DNA of 64,000 nt from UBA3700 sp964478025 (GTDB lineage Bacteria > Bacillota > Clostridia > Christensenellales > UBA3700): contig CAYZGK010000001.1 in assembly GCA_964478025.1 (NCBI GenBank), forward strand, positions 1 to 64,000, given 5' to 3'. Numbering within the stretch: position 1 is the stretch's first letter; each line of letters opens with the position of its first letter. This document shows, in pieces, positions 52,942 through 61,634 of the stretch. Below the pieces are notes generated by a model that did not search any database, was not told where the DNA came from, and saw nothing but the letters and a program-made list of their open reading frames with translations. Made by a program: the position numbers and the translations under genes.

Positions 52942-53268
52942 TATAAAAGGGACGTTAATCAAATCATTCTTTTTATAGCAATAACATACTAAAATCATGT
53001 GAGTAACAAAGGTTTTGGTGTAAAGCCTGTGTTTAAATTTATTCAATTGAGTGTACTAGGATAATAGGACTTTTAAATAAAATAAATGGATTAAATGATA
53101 TTATCTATGTGCAAATAAATAGAAAATCTCACATATAAAATATCATAAATTAAGTAATTAATAATGATAATTATTCAATATACTAATAAATATGTTAGAA
53201 AAATTTGAATAAAAAACAGTTTGCAATCTTGGCAAAGCTTTAATGGATAATATAGTAAAAGTTTTTAT
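52942..53268. other. Gene-free spacer after the AbiE pair
   Basis: AT-rich sequence of about 330 bp without a coding frame, repeat array or clear terminator. Confidence 0.5.
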
Positions 53269-53297
53269 TGTTATGGTAATTTATAATGTGTTAAAAT
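53269..53297 (+). promoter_or_regulatory. Promoter giving a leaderless P-type ATPase mRNA
   Basis: -35 TTGTTA (53269-53274), 17-nt spacer, -10 TAAAAT (53292-53297). The ATG at 53304 follows only 6 nt later and no Shine-Dalgarno sequence precedes it. Confidence 0.6.
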
Positions 53298-53303
53298 GTT
53301 TTT

Positions 53304-55841
53304 ATGAAAGAAATATCCCAGGAAAAAATAAATAAAAAACTTTCAAAGAAGAAAGATAGTTTTAAATTAAGAAAGGCCGATCGTATAAATACATCAGTTT
53401 TAGAGGGATTAACTTTAGAGCAAGTTGAAGAAAGAAAAAAAGATAATTTAACTAATAAAAAAGTAAATGATAAAACAAAATCAATAGCAAAGATTTTTGT
53501 AGAAAATATTTTTAATTTTTGTAATTCTCTAATTATTATTTTATGCATAATTTTAATATGTTTAGGTAAAGCTAATCAGACATTATCTTCATGTATTATT
53601 GTTGTAAATATTGCAATAGGAATATACCAAGAAGTAAAAGCTAAAAGAACTGTTCAAAAGCTTTCAATCGTGAAGGAAGCAAAGGTTGATGTAGTTCGTG
53701 GTGGTCAAACATATAACATACCAACAGAAGAAATTGTTTTAGATGATGTTTTTATTTTATCTGCAGGTCAACAGGTTCCAGTAGATGGTGTTATCTTAGA
53801 TGGCGCACTTGAAATAGATGAATCAATCCTAACAGGTGAATCAGAAGGCGTAAAAAAGGATAAAGATAAAAAGATAATGGCAGGTTCAGTTGTTTTGGCT
53901 GGCGAGGCTGCAATTCGAGCAGAAAGAGTTGGAAAGGATTGCTATATTGAAGCAATAGCTAATATTGCAAAAAAAGTAAATAAGCCAGAATCTAGATTGT
54001 TTAATGTTATAGATAAAATCATAAAAGTATTTAGTTGTATATTAGTATTTTTAGCAATAATATTAGCAATAGCAAATATAGTGGCAGGAAACTCATGGCA
54101 AGAGGCTGTTCCTATGGTAATTTATACTATGCTTGGGATGGTTCCTTGTGGAATGTTTGTTGTCACATCTACTGCGCTTGCTCAATCTGTTTTAAAACTA
54201 GCAAAAACAAATGCTCTTCCTCAAGATATATATTCAGTTGAAATGATTGCGATGGTAGATACATTACTTTTAGATAAAACAGGAACTATAACCGATGGAA
54301 ATTTGGAAGTTTTAGAAGAGTATGATTTAAGTGAACTATCAAAACAAGATGTAGCAGACATAGTAATAACTTTATCTGAAAGCAATAGAGATAAAAAGCC
54401 TACTGCGATAGCTTTAAATAAATATTGTGAAAGTGGAAAAGAACTGCCATATATAGATAATTTACCTTTTTCTTCTCAAAGAAAATATAGTGCAGTTCAA
54501 TTAGAAAACGGAAAGACTTATATTATGGGCGCACCAGACTTAATATGCCCTGATGACAAAAACGTTGAAGAATATTGCCATAATAAAGCGCTAGAGGGGA
54601 AAAGAACAATACTTTTAGGAGAGTTTGATGGTTCTATTGATGATATCGATCCAAGTATGGTTAAACCTATTTGTATATTTGCAATAGAGGAAGAATTAAA
54701 AAAGAATATAAAAGATATTTTGGCTTGGTTTAGTAATAATGACGTGGATATTAAAATTATATCAGGAGATAATCCATTAACAGTTTCTGCAATTGCTAAA
54801 AAAGCAGGTGTTTTAAATGCCGATAAAGTTGTTAATTGTAGCGAACTAACGGACGAAGAATTAAAAGAAGTTTGTAGTGAAGTGGTAGTTTTTGGAAGAG
54901 TATCTCCTGAGCAAAAAGTTTTAATAGTAGAAGAACTTAAAAAGAAGAAACATATTGTTGGCATGGTAGGGGATGGTGTTAATGATGTAAAAGCATTAAA
55001 GGCCAGCAATTGTTCAATTTCTTTTGGCAATGCAAATGAGGTTGCAAGAAATATATCGCGTATAGTTTTACTTGATAATGATTTCCAATCAATGCCTAAA
55101 ATTGTAGAAGAAGGAAGAAGAGTTATTGGAAATATAGAAAAGGTGTCATCTTTGTTTATAATGAAAAATATATTTATAATGACAATGACATTTATATTTT
55201 CAATAGTATTAATGGTTACAAAGACTATAGGCTATCCTTTCTCTTCAGCAAACATGCTATTATTTGAGTTCTTTGTGGTTGGAATTCCGCCATTTTTATT
55301 TGCTTTAATGCCAAATCAGGAAAGAATAAAAGGAAATTTCTTAAGAAATGTAATAAAAGTAAGTATTCCGGCTGCTTTATCTATAATTATAGCAACATGT
55401 TTTATATTTATATTAAATGCTGCAAATATAATAGAAGGGGAAGTTTATGAGGGAAGTTATGTAGTGTCCTTAGGAGCATTAAGTATGACGCTTGCTGCTT
55501 TTATTTGTGCATTTTTCGTTGCATTGCCTTGGAATAAAATTAGAGTAGGTATTTTAGTAGCTGCGATGTTGCTTGCGATATTCTGTGTTTATGGTGATGG
55601 GGCTTGGTTTGATGGTAATTTCTTACAAGTTCAATGGCCAACTAACATAATGCATGTTGTTTATGTTTTAATATCTGGAGTTATAGCTCTTGTTGTTAAT
55701 TTAGTATTTAGACAAATTTTCAAAGTTTTAGATAAAAAATACGGGGATGTAGCGGCTGAAAAATTTTCTAATAGTATAGGTAAAACTAAGGAAAACTTTG
55801 AAAAAATTCAATCTTCAATAAAAACAAAATTTGAAAAATAG
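53304..55841 (+). CDS. CtpE-like cation-transporting P-type ATPase
   Basis: An 845-residue polytopic membrane pump. Actuator motif TGES is at 177-180, phosphorylation motif DKTGT with D324, and hinge motif GDGVNDVKAL begins at 556. Two membrane helices come before the actuator, two before the phosphorylation site and about six after the hinge, the P2-type layout. There are no N-terminal metal-binding Cys motifs. The membrane motif before DKTGT reads GMVPCGMFVVTS, where related CtpE and Ca2+ pumps usually have PEG or PQG. This and the overall pattern favour a CtpE-like Ca2+ or other divalent-cation exporter, but the ion is not certain. The basic N-terminus (~30 residues) is K-rich. Its mRNA is probably leaderless. 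Confidence 0.85.
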   Translation: MKEISQEKINKKLSKKKDSFKLRKADRINTSVLEGLTLEQVEERKKDNLTNKKVNDKTKSIAKIFVENIFNFCNSLIIILCIILICLGKANQTLSSCIIVVNIAIGIYQEVKAKRTVQKLSIVKEAKVDVVRGGQTYNIPTEEIVLDDVFILSAGQQVPVDGVILDGALEIDESILTGESEGVKKDKDKKIMAGSVVLAGEAAIRAERVGKDCYIEAIANIAKKVNKPESRLFNVIDKIIKVFSCILVFLAIILAIANIVAGNSWQEAVPMVIYTMLGMVPCGMFVVTSTALAQSVLKLAKTNALPQDIYSVEMIAMVDTLLLDKTGTITDGNLEVLEEYDLSELSKQDVADIVITLSESNRDKKPTAIALNKYCESGKELPYIDNLPFSSQRKYSAVQLENGKTYIMGAPDLICPDDKNVEEYCHNKALEGKRTILLGEFDGSIDDIDPSMVKPICIFAIEEELKKNIKDILAWFSNNDVDIKIISGDNPLTVSAIAKKAGVLNADKVVNCSELTDEELKEVCSEVVVFGRVSPEQKVLIVEELKKKKHIVGMVGDGVNDVKALKASNCSISFGNANEVARNISRIVLLDNDFQSMPKIVEEGRRVIGNIEKVSSLFIMKNIFIMTMTFIFSIVLMVTKTIGYPFSSANMLLFEFFVVGIPPFLFALMPNQERIKGNFLRNVIKVSIPAALSIIIATCFIFILNAANIIEGEVYEGSYVVSLGALSMTLAAFICAFFVALPWNKIRVGILVAAMLLAIFCVYGDGAWFDGNFLQVQWPTNIMHVVYVLISGVIALVVNLVFRQIFKVLDKKYGDVAAEKFSNSIGKTKENFEKIQSSIKTKFEK

Positions 55842-55886
55842 GTTTTTAAAATCAGTTCACAAGATTAAGTGCTTATAAGAATTTTA

Positions 55887-55964
55887 TTGGAAAAGTGTAA
55901 AAAATACTGCTTTTTCTTTTGGAAAAGTGTAATTTTAGTTTAAAATTTTATTGGAAAAGTGTAA
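55887..55964 (+). promoter_or_regulatory. Three-unit 32-bp operator array of a relic ATPase gene
   Basis: TTGGAAAAGTGTAA begins at 55887, 55919 and 55951, an exact 32-bp period. The last copy could act as a -35 box (TTGGAA) with a -10 TATGGT 16 nt later. A near-identical array is at 58185. The array precedes a decayed DUF4143 gene. Confidence 0.75.
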
Positions 55965-56052
55965 TTTTATTGTATGGTATTGTTGAAAATAAACATATTT
56001 AAGGAAAAATTGATGTTTTATAAGAAAATAGAAATAAAGTTAAATCAATGAC

Positions 56053-56366
56053 TATGGTATTAATTTAGGAAGTATATATGAAACAGTTTGTGCAAGTGAA
56101 TTAATCTCACATGGCCATGAACTTTACTATTTTGATAGCAAAAAAGTAGGAGAAGTTGTTTATCTTATAAGCGATTATGATACATTATCGATTTTGCCAA
56201 TTGAAATCAAATCAAAAAAAGATCAAAATAATTTTAGAGCAATCCTTAAGCTAGTAAAGGAGCCATATAATTTAAAAAAAAAGTTATATTTTTTGGTAAC
56301 GAAAATATTATAAAAGAGGAATATAATCTTATAACTTTTCCCATTTATATGATTATGTTTGTATAA
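56053..56366 (+). pseudogene. 3' relic of an AAA/DUF4143 ATPase gene
   Basis: One frame reads GINLGSIYETVCASELISHG, then HELYYFDSKKVGEV, VYLISDYDTLSILPIEIKSK and on to a stop near 56308; a frameshift then restores ENIIKEEYNLITFPIYM and the final stop. This is the C-terminal nuclease-like part of DUF4143 ATPases (Y/F-D-S-K-K, P-I-E-I-K-S). The usual Asp in the E-V-D segment is V here. Walker motifs and about three quarters of the gene are gone. No start codon or ribosome binding site serves it. Confidence 0.8.
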
Positions 56367-56442
56367 TACACTTGGCAAAAAAATGGTTCTTTTTGTAAAA
56401 TAAATGTTAATTCATATAAAATCAGTAGGGTTACATTTAATG

Positions 56443-56495
56443 TTGCAAATAATGTTGCAAATAATGTTGCAAATAATGTTGCAAGATGATACAAT
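56443..56495 (+). promoter_or_regulatory. Four-unit 12-bp operator array overlapping the promoter of the 56521 gene
   Basis: AATGTTGCAAAT repeats with an exact 12-bp period; TTGCAA cores are at 56443, 56455, 56467 and 56479. The third core is the -35 box (56467-56472), a 17-nt spacer holds the fourth core, and -10 TACAAT is at 56490-56495. TTGCAA is a 6-bp palindrome. Confidence 0.82.
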
Positions 56496-56520
56496 AAAAT
56501 CATAATTGGAGGTCCCGAGT

Positions 56521-57837
56521 ATGTATGAATGCAATAACATTGAGTTTAAAAGTGAAGTTAACGAAAAATTAGAAAAAGAAGTTGTGGGGTTCTTAAATAG
56601 TAATGGTGGACATATTTATTTGGGAATAGAAGATGATGGAGAAACTGTTATTGGCTTTGAAGATATTGATCAAGCCCAATTGCTTGTTAAAGATAGAATC
56701 AAAGATAAGATAGATCCTTCGCCTGTTGGATTTTTTGAAATTATTGTAGAAGAAAGAGAAAATAAAAAAATAATACATGTAATCGTTGCTAGAGGAAATG
56801 AAAAACCTTATTATTTAAAGAAATATGGCATGTGCCCCCTTGGTGCATTTGTAAGAGTCGGAAGTTCTCTTTCTCAATTAACAGAAAAACAAATTTTTGA
56901 CATGTATTCTAAAAGAACGAGAACTTCATTAATTAATATTGTTTCGCCAATTAAAAACTTGACTTTTACTCAATTAAAAATATATTACGAAGAAATAGGA
57001 TATGAAATAAATCCTAATTTATATAATCAATTAAATTTCAAGATGAATGGTGGTGAATTTAATTATTTAGCATACTTACTATCTGACCAAAATAGTTTAG
57101 TAATTAATGTAGGAAAATTTAAGGGGAATGATGTTTATGATTTAGAAGAATTAAAATCATATTCAAATCAGTCTCTTATTAAAACTACACATGAAATTGT
57201 AGATTATATTGAAAGTTTAAATAAAACATTTACTAAAATAACTTCCTCAAAAAGAATTGAAGAGAAATTGTTTGATAGTTTGGCAATGAGAGAAGCTGTT
57301 ATAAATGCTATAGTCCATTCTGATTATAGTTATGAAAACTCTCCTACATTTAGAATATTTGATAATCATATTGAAATCATATCCGTTGGTGGTCTACCTG
57401 AAGGCATAGAAAAAGAAGAATTTTTAAATGGATATATGTCTCCTAAAAATCCTCAATTAATGAAAATATTTAGGGATTTAGGATTTGTTGAACATATGGG
57501 AACTGGAATAATTAGAATCCTTAAAAAGTATGATAAATCGGTTTTTAATTTTAGTACTAATTTTATAAAGGTATCTATTCCCTATAAGAGTGCTTTAACA
57601 GTATCAGTCTTTAATAAAACATTGAGTCAAAGTACAACAAACATTGATATAACCAATAGGCAAAGAGAGATAATTGATTTAATTAATCGGTTTAAGAATA
57701 TTACACAGGAAGAATTAGCATCCAAATTGAATGTATCTAGATATACAATAATAAGAGATTTAAAATCTTTAGAAGAAAAAAATATTATATTTCGTGAAGG
57801 ATCAAATAAAACTGGCTACTGGAAAGTTAATAATTAA
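56521..57837 (+). CDS. AlbA_2 / HATPase (Schlafen-like) regulator with C-terminal HTH
   Basis: A 438-residue protein with AlbA_2 domain at ~5-120 (NNIEFKSEV, LNSNGGHIYLGIEDDG, GAFVRVGSSL), HATPase_c_4-like domain at ~250-355 (MREAVINAIVHSDYSYE, IEIISVGGLPEG, HMGTGIIRI) and a clear C-terminal winged helix (~378-435: ITNRQREIIDLINR, QEELASKLNVSRYTIIRDLK). The ATG at 56521 has GGAGGT 7 nt upstream; a TTG at 56506 in the same frame overlaps that site and is rejected. It is the second such protein here, only distantly like the one at 12210. The HTH and the 12-bp iterated sites overlapping the promoter make autorepression likely. Confidence 0.87.
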   Translation: MYECNNIEFKSEVNEKLEKEVVGFLNSNGGHIYLGIEDDGETVIGFEDIDQAQLLVKDRIKDKIDPSPVGFFEIIVEERENKKIIHVIVARGNEKPYYLKKYGMCPLGAFVRVGSSLSQLTEKQIFDMYSKRTRTSLINIVSPIKNLTFTQLKIYYEEIGYEINPNLYNQLNFKMNGGEFNYLAYLLSDQNSLVINVGKFKGNDVYDLEELKSYSNQSLIKTTHEIVDYIESLNKTFTKITSSKRIEEKLFDSLAMREAVINAIVHSDYSYENSPTFRIFDNHIEIISVGGLPEGIEKEEFLNGYMSPKNPQLMKIFRDLGFVEHMGTGIIRILKKYDKSVFNFSTNFIKVSIPYKSALTVSVFNKTLSQSTTNIDITNRQREIIDLINRFKNITQEELASKLNVSRYTIIRDLKSLEEKNIIFREGSNKTGYWKVNN

Positions 57838-58048
57838 AATTTTCTTTAAATATGTGTATATTGCAAGTGAATGAAATATATCATATTTCTATAAAAGTTT
57901 ATCTATAGGTTTGGATGGACAATATAGAATTTAAAATATTAGTGGTTTATCCACAAAATTTTACAAAAAAAGTATTATAAAAAGGTTTTTAATTTTTATG
58001 ACATAAAACAATTAATAGAGAAAAATGCGGAGTGAAGTTAATGGAGGA

Positions 58049-58113
58049 TATAAAAAGATAATTTGCTTTTTCAATTAATTTTAATTGTACCAGTAATATC
58101 TAAAATTGACTTA
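58049..58113 (+). repeat. 65-bp direct repeat, left copy
   Basis: It matches 59814-59878 at 62 of 65 positions. The two copies enclose the orphan array and the Fic gene (about 1.77 kb). This copy keeps the -35-like TTGACT but lacks the -10 box present after the right copy. Confidence 0.85.
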
Positions 58114-58184
58114 ATCCAAATTTTTAGGTGGTTAAACTCCAAATATTGGGTTCACGAGATTATTGAGTGTTTATAAGAATTTTA

Positions 58185-58262
58185 TTGGAAAAGTGCAAAA
58201 AATACTATTTTTTCTTTTGGAAAAGTGCAATTTTGGTTTAAAATATTATTAGAAAAGTGTAA
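58185..58262 (+). promoter_or_regulatory. Orphan three-unit 32-bp operator array
   Basis: TTGGAAAAGTGCAA-type units begin at 58185, 58217 and 58249 (32-bp period). The stretch from about 58150 to 58300 is roughly 85-90% identical by eye to 55855-56010, including the spacers. No ATPase remnant follows, so the array is orphaned. Confidence 0.7.
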
Positions 58263-58630
58263 TTTTATTGTATATTATTATTGAAAATAAGCATATTTGA
58301 GGAAATGTTTGGAAACTTTATGCATAATTCATACATTGTTAATAGCAAAATGGGCATAAGATAAAATCTTTGCTCACTTTTTTGCTCGCTTTTTAAAACT
58401 ATATAGTATAATTGTTAATGGTAAACTGAAAATGCTGTAAAATGGCCAACTTAAAATGCTGTTTTATAGAAGTTTTAGTATAATCTCAGTATAAGCCCTA
58501 GCGGTTCACGAAAAGTGAAGGTTATACAAAATAAGAAAAGACATTATAATCGTGTAAGTCAAAATGGCTATCGTTTTTATTTAACTAAATGTTTACAAAG
58601 AGTATGAACTTGGATCCTTTGAATTGGAAT

Positions 58631-58731
58631 TGCTCAAATTATATGTAATTTGCCCAATTTTAATCGAATTTGTGCGTTTAATCGCCCAAATCTATTGACA
58701 ATCGCCCAATTTGCTGGTAGAATTGTGCAAA
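58631..58731 (+). promoter_or_regulatory. Repeat array overlapping the Fic gene promoter
   Basis: Copies of a (T/C)GCCCAA(A/T)T-type motif lie at 58631, 58651, 58683 and 58703, with poorer copies at 58671 and 58724; spacing is mostly 20 bp with one 12-bp step. -35 TTGACA (58695-58700), 17-nt spacer and -10 TAGAAT (58718-58723) enclose the copy at 58703. Confidence 0.7.
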
Positions 58732-58750
58732 AAGATAAGGGATTAGGCGC

Positions 58751-59797
58751 ATGAGAAACTTTGATTACAAAAAGCTAAAGGATATTAAGTGGGATAGTGA
58801 GATATTGGGATTGGTTGCTCAAATACATGAATTTAAAGGGAAGCAGATGTTATTTTTAAAACAAAAGCCAGCAACGCTTGATAAACTTGTAGAGATAGCG
58901 AAAATACAAAGCACCGAGGCTTCCAATAAAATAGAGGGCATTGTAACTACGGCTACTCGTATTAAGCAGTTATGCGACCAAAAGACTACACCGAGAAATA
59001 GAGACGAAGAAGAAATTTCTGGGTATCGAGATGCTCTGTCGCTAATTCACGAGAGTTATGAGTATATTCCGATAAAATCTTCATATATTTTGCAATTGCA
59101 TCAGGTATTATATCGTTATTCTGAAAGGGGTATCGGTGGTAGATTTAAGAATGCGCAAAACTATATTGCAGAAATCAAAGAAACCGGCGAACAAATTGTG
59201 CGTTTTATGCCACTTGATCCATTTGAAACCCCGATGGCAATAGAGGCAATATGTGAAAGCTTTAATCGTGAAATGGATTTTTGCGAAATTGATCCGCTTA
59301 TTCTCATTCCGGCGTTTATTATTGATTTCTTATGTATTCATCCATTCAATGACGGCAATGGAAGAATGTCGCGTTTGCTTACGACTTTGCTTTTATATCG
59401 TGCGGGGTATGTTGTAGGTAAATATGTGAGTCTGGAGAGCAAAATTGAAAAAACAAAAGCAAGTTATTATGAAACGCTCGAAAAAAGTGATATTGGTTGG
59501 AACAGCGAAGAAAACGATATAATTCCTTTTATAAAATATATGCTCGGAACAATTTTGGCTGCTTATAGAGATTTCGAGGAAAGAGTAACTTTGGTGGAAG
59601 GTAAATCATTGGCAATCGATTTAGTGAGAAATGCAGTAAATAATACAATTGGCAAGTTTACTAAGAGCAATATAATGGAACTTGTACCATCCGTAGGCAA
59701 AACATCTATTGAAAATTCTTTAAAAACTTTAATCGACGAAGGAGTTATAGGAAGAGAAGGCAAAGGAAAGGCAACGTTTTACTTTAGAAAAAATTGA
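58751..59797 (+). CDS. Fic family protein with N-terminal inhibitory motif
   Basis: A 348-residue class II Fic protein. The N-terminal inhibitory helix motif (S/T)xxxE(G/N) is seen as S58-NKIEG (Glu62). The catalytic Fic motif HPFNDGNGRMSR starts at H197, with all key residues (H, N, G, N, G, R) present, so AMP transfer or de-AMPylation activity is expected to be intact but autoinhibited. Residues ~275-345 look like a winged helix (IGKFTKSNIMELVP, KTSIENSLKTLIDEGVIGRE), typical of the Fic/DUF4172-type regulators. The ribosome binding site is weak. The gene sits alone in a segment bounded by a 65-bp direct repeat and its promoter is covered by a repeat array. Confidence 0.9.
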   Translation: MRNFDYKKLKDIKWDSEILGLVAQIHEFKGKQMLFLKQKPATLDKLVEIAKIQSTEASNKIEGIVTTATRIKQLCDQKTTPRNRDEEEISGYRDALSLIHESYEYIPIKSSYILQLHQVLYRYSERGIGGRFKNAQNYIAEIKETGEQIVRFMPLDPFETPMAIEAICESFNREMDFCEIDPLILIPAFIIDFLCIHPFNDGNGRMSRLLTTLLLYRAGYVVGKYVSLESKIEKTKASYYETLEKSDIGWNSEENDIIPFIKYMLGTILAAYRDFEERVTLVEGKSLAIDLVRNAVNNTIGKFTKSNIMELVPSVGKTSIENSLKTLIDEGVIGREGKGKATFYFRKN

Positions 59798-59813
59798 CGA
59801 GATTAATATAGAA

Positions 59814-59878
59814 TATAAAAAGATAATTTACTTTTTCAATTAACTTTAATTGTACCATTAATATCTAAAATTGACTTA
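59814..59878 (+). repeat. 65-bp direct repeat, right copy
   Basis: Partner of 58049-58113 with three mismatches. Its last bases form the -35 box of the operon that starts at 59907, so this copy is the functional one. Confidence 0.85.
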
Positions 59879-59899
59879 GATTTCCTATATATTTATAAT
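59871..59899 (+). promoter_or_regulatory. Promoter of the FkbH-ACP-MBOAT operon, giving a leaderless mRNA
   Basis: -35 TTGACT (59871-59876), 17-nt spacer, -10 TATAAT (59894-59899). The ATG at 59907 follows the -10 box by 7 nt, with no Shine-Dalgarno sequence. Confidence 0.75.
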
Positions 59900-59906
59900 A
59901 TATTAT

Positions 59907-61631
59907 ATGAAAGAAATATCTTACTTAGAATTAAAAAGAAATTGTAAAAAGGAAGTTTCGGAAAATTTCTTAAAGTATTCTTTAGCCGTAGTAGGTACAT
60001 CATCAACTCAACATTTATCTACTGCAATTAAAGGCTATGCTTATGAAAAAAATATTAATCTTAATGTTTTAGATGTAGATTATAATCAATTAAATTCTCA
60101 ATTTTTAGATCCAGAATCTGAGGTTTTTAATTTTAATCCTAATGCAATTTTAATTTATATAAGTACAGAATCTTTGTTTAATGAATTTATAGAAACTCCA
60201 TTGAATAAAAGAAATAGTTTTGCGCAAGATAAAATAAATCTTATTAGATTATACTGGGATTCTATAATTAAAAATTCAAAAGCTAAAATTTTACAATACA
60301 ATTTTGTTTGCTTCAATACAGAAGTTTTTGGTTCGTTTGCATACAATGTTGAAACTTCATTTGAATATCAAATTCAATTATTAAATATGAAATTGTATGA
60401 ATATTCTAAAGAAAAAAATGTATCAATAATAGATTTAAATGATATTCAATCAAAAATGGGGAGAGATGTATTTTTTGATGATAAAATGTTTTATATGGCC
60501 AAAATGCCAATTTCTTTACAAGCTCTTCCAAAAGTTGCACAAAATACAGTGTCAATTATTGAGGCCGCATTAGGTAAAATAAAAAAATGTATAATTTTAG
60601 ATTTAGATAACACTCTTTGGGGTGGAGTTATTGGGGACGATGGCTTAGAAAACATACAAATAGGGGAATTAGGTATCGGTCAAGCATTTACTCAATTCCA
60701 AAGATGGTTAAAACTATTAAAAGAAAGAGGAATTTTACTAGCAGTATGCAGTAAAAACAATGAAGATGTTGCAAAACTACCTTTTGAAAAACATCCAGAG
60801 ATGATTTTAAAATTAGATGATTTTACAATGTTTGTTGCTAATTGGGAAGATAAAGCTTCAAATATAAGATATATTCAAAAAGTTTTAAATATAGGAATGG
60901 ATAGTATGGTCTTTATCGATGATAATCCATTTGAGAGAAATCAGGTAAAATCTTCAATACCAGAAATTTGTGTTCCTGATATGCCACAAGATCCAGCTCT
61001 TTATTTAAAATACTTAGAAGATTTAAATTTATTTGAAACTCTAAGTTTTTCTAAAGAGGATTTAAATAGAAGCGAACTTTATAAAGTAGAGTCAAAGAGA
61101 ATGGAATTACAACAAAAAAGTTCTAATTATGATGAGTTCTTAAAAAGTTTAAACATGGTAGCACAAGCTAAACCTTTTGATGAATTTTATGTTCCACGTA
61201 TCTCTCAATTAACACAAAGATCAAATCAATTTAACTTAAGAACTAAAAGATATGATGTTGAAGATATAGAGAAAATAAGTAAAGATAATAATTACATAAC
61301 AAGATATTTTACCCTAAAAGATGATATGGGAGAGTATGGTCTTATAAGTGTATTAATTTTAGAGAAAAGAAAAGATTATTTATTTGTAGATACTCTTTTG
61401 ATGAGTTGTAGAGTTTTAAAAAGAGGAATGGAAGAGTTTATTTTTAATGAAATAACTAAAATTGCAAAAAATAATGGCTATAAGAAAGTAGTAGGTGAAT
61501 ATATAAAAACAGAAAAAAATGCTATGGTTAAAGATTTATATAAAACCATGGGATATAAAGATGTAGGAAATGGACTATTTGAACTTGTTGTTAACGAATA
61601 TAAAAATAAAGAAGTTTATATAAAGGAATAA
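59907..61631 (+). CDS. FkbH-like HAD-IIIC protein
   Basis: A 574-residue protein of the FkbH group. Residues ~1-215 form an SGNH-like N-terminal domain (LAVVGTSSTQHLST). The HAD domain begins near 228 with CIILDLDNTLWGGVIGDDG, followed by LAVCSKNNEDVA and MVFIDDNPFERNQV, the three HAD motifs. Residues ~410-565 resemble an acetyltransferase-like (GNAT) domain (YGLISVLILEKRKDYLFVDT, SCRVLKRGMEEFIFNEI). FkbH enzymes take 1,3-bisphosphoglycerate, dephosphorylate it and load a glyceryl unit onto an acyl carrier protein. An ACP gene follows 3 nt later, which fits. First gene of the operon; leaderless start. Confidence 0.88.
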   Translation: MKEISYLELKRNCKKEVSENFLKYSLAVVGTSSTQHLSTAIKGYAYEKNINLNVLDVDYNQLNSQFLDPESEVFNFNPNAILIYISTESLFNEFIETPLNKRNSFAQDKINLIRLYWDSIIKNSKAKILQYNFVCFNTEVFGSFAYNVETSFEYQIQLLNMKLYEYSKEKNVSIIDLNDIQSKMGRDVFFDDKMFYMAKMPISLQALPKVAQNTVSIIEAALGKIKKCIILDLDNTLWGGVIGDDGLENIQIGELGIGQAFTQFQRWLKLLKERGILLAVCSKNNEDVAKLPFEKHPEMILKLDDFTMFVANWEDKASNIRYIQKVLNIGMDSMVFIDDNPFERNQVKSSIPEICVPDMPQDPALYLKYLEDLNLFETLSFSKEDLNRSELYKVESKRMELQQKSSNYDEFLKSLNMVAQAKPFDEFYVPRISQLTQRSNQFNLRTKRYDVEDIEKISKDNNYITRYFTLKDDMGEYGLISVLILEKRKDYLFVDTLLMSCRVLKRGMEEFIFNEITKIAKNNGYKKVVGEYIKTEKNAMVKDLYKTMGYKDVGNGLFELVVNEYKNKEVYIKE

Positions 61632-61634
61632 AAA

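Larger units (their letters stand above)
57838..58620. other. Repeat-rich region without intact genes
   Basis: The region holds a 65-bp direct repeat (58049-58113), a copy of the 32-bp operator array (58185-58262) and a pair of 15-mers AACTKAAAATGCTGT at 58424 and 58448 (24-bp spacing). No coding frame longer than a few dozen codons shows similarity to its neighbours. Confidence 0.6.
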
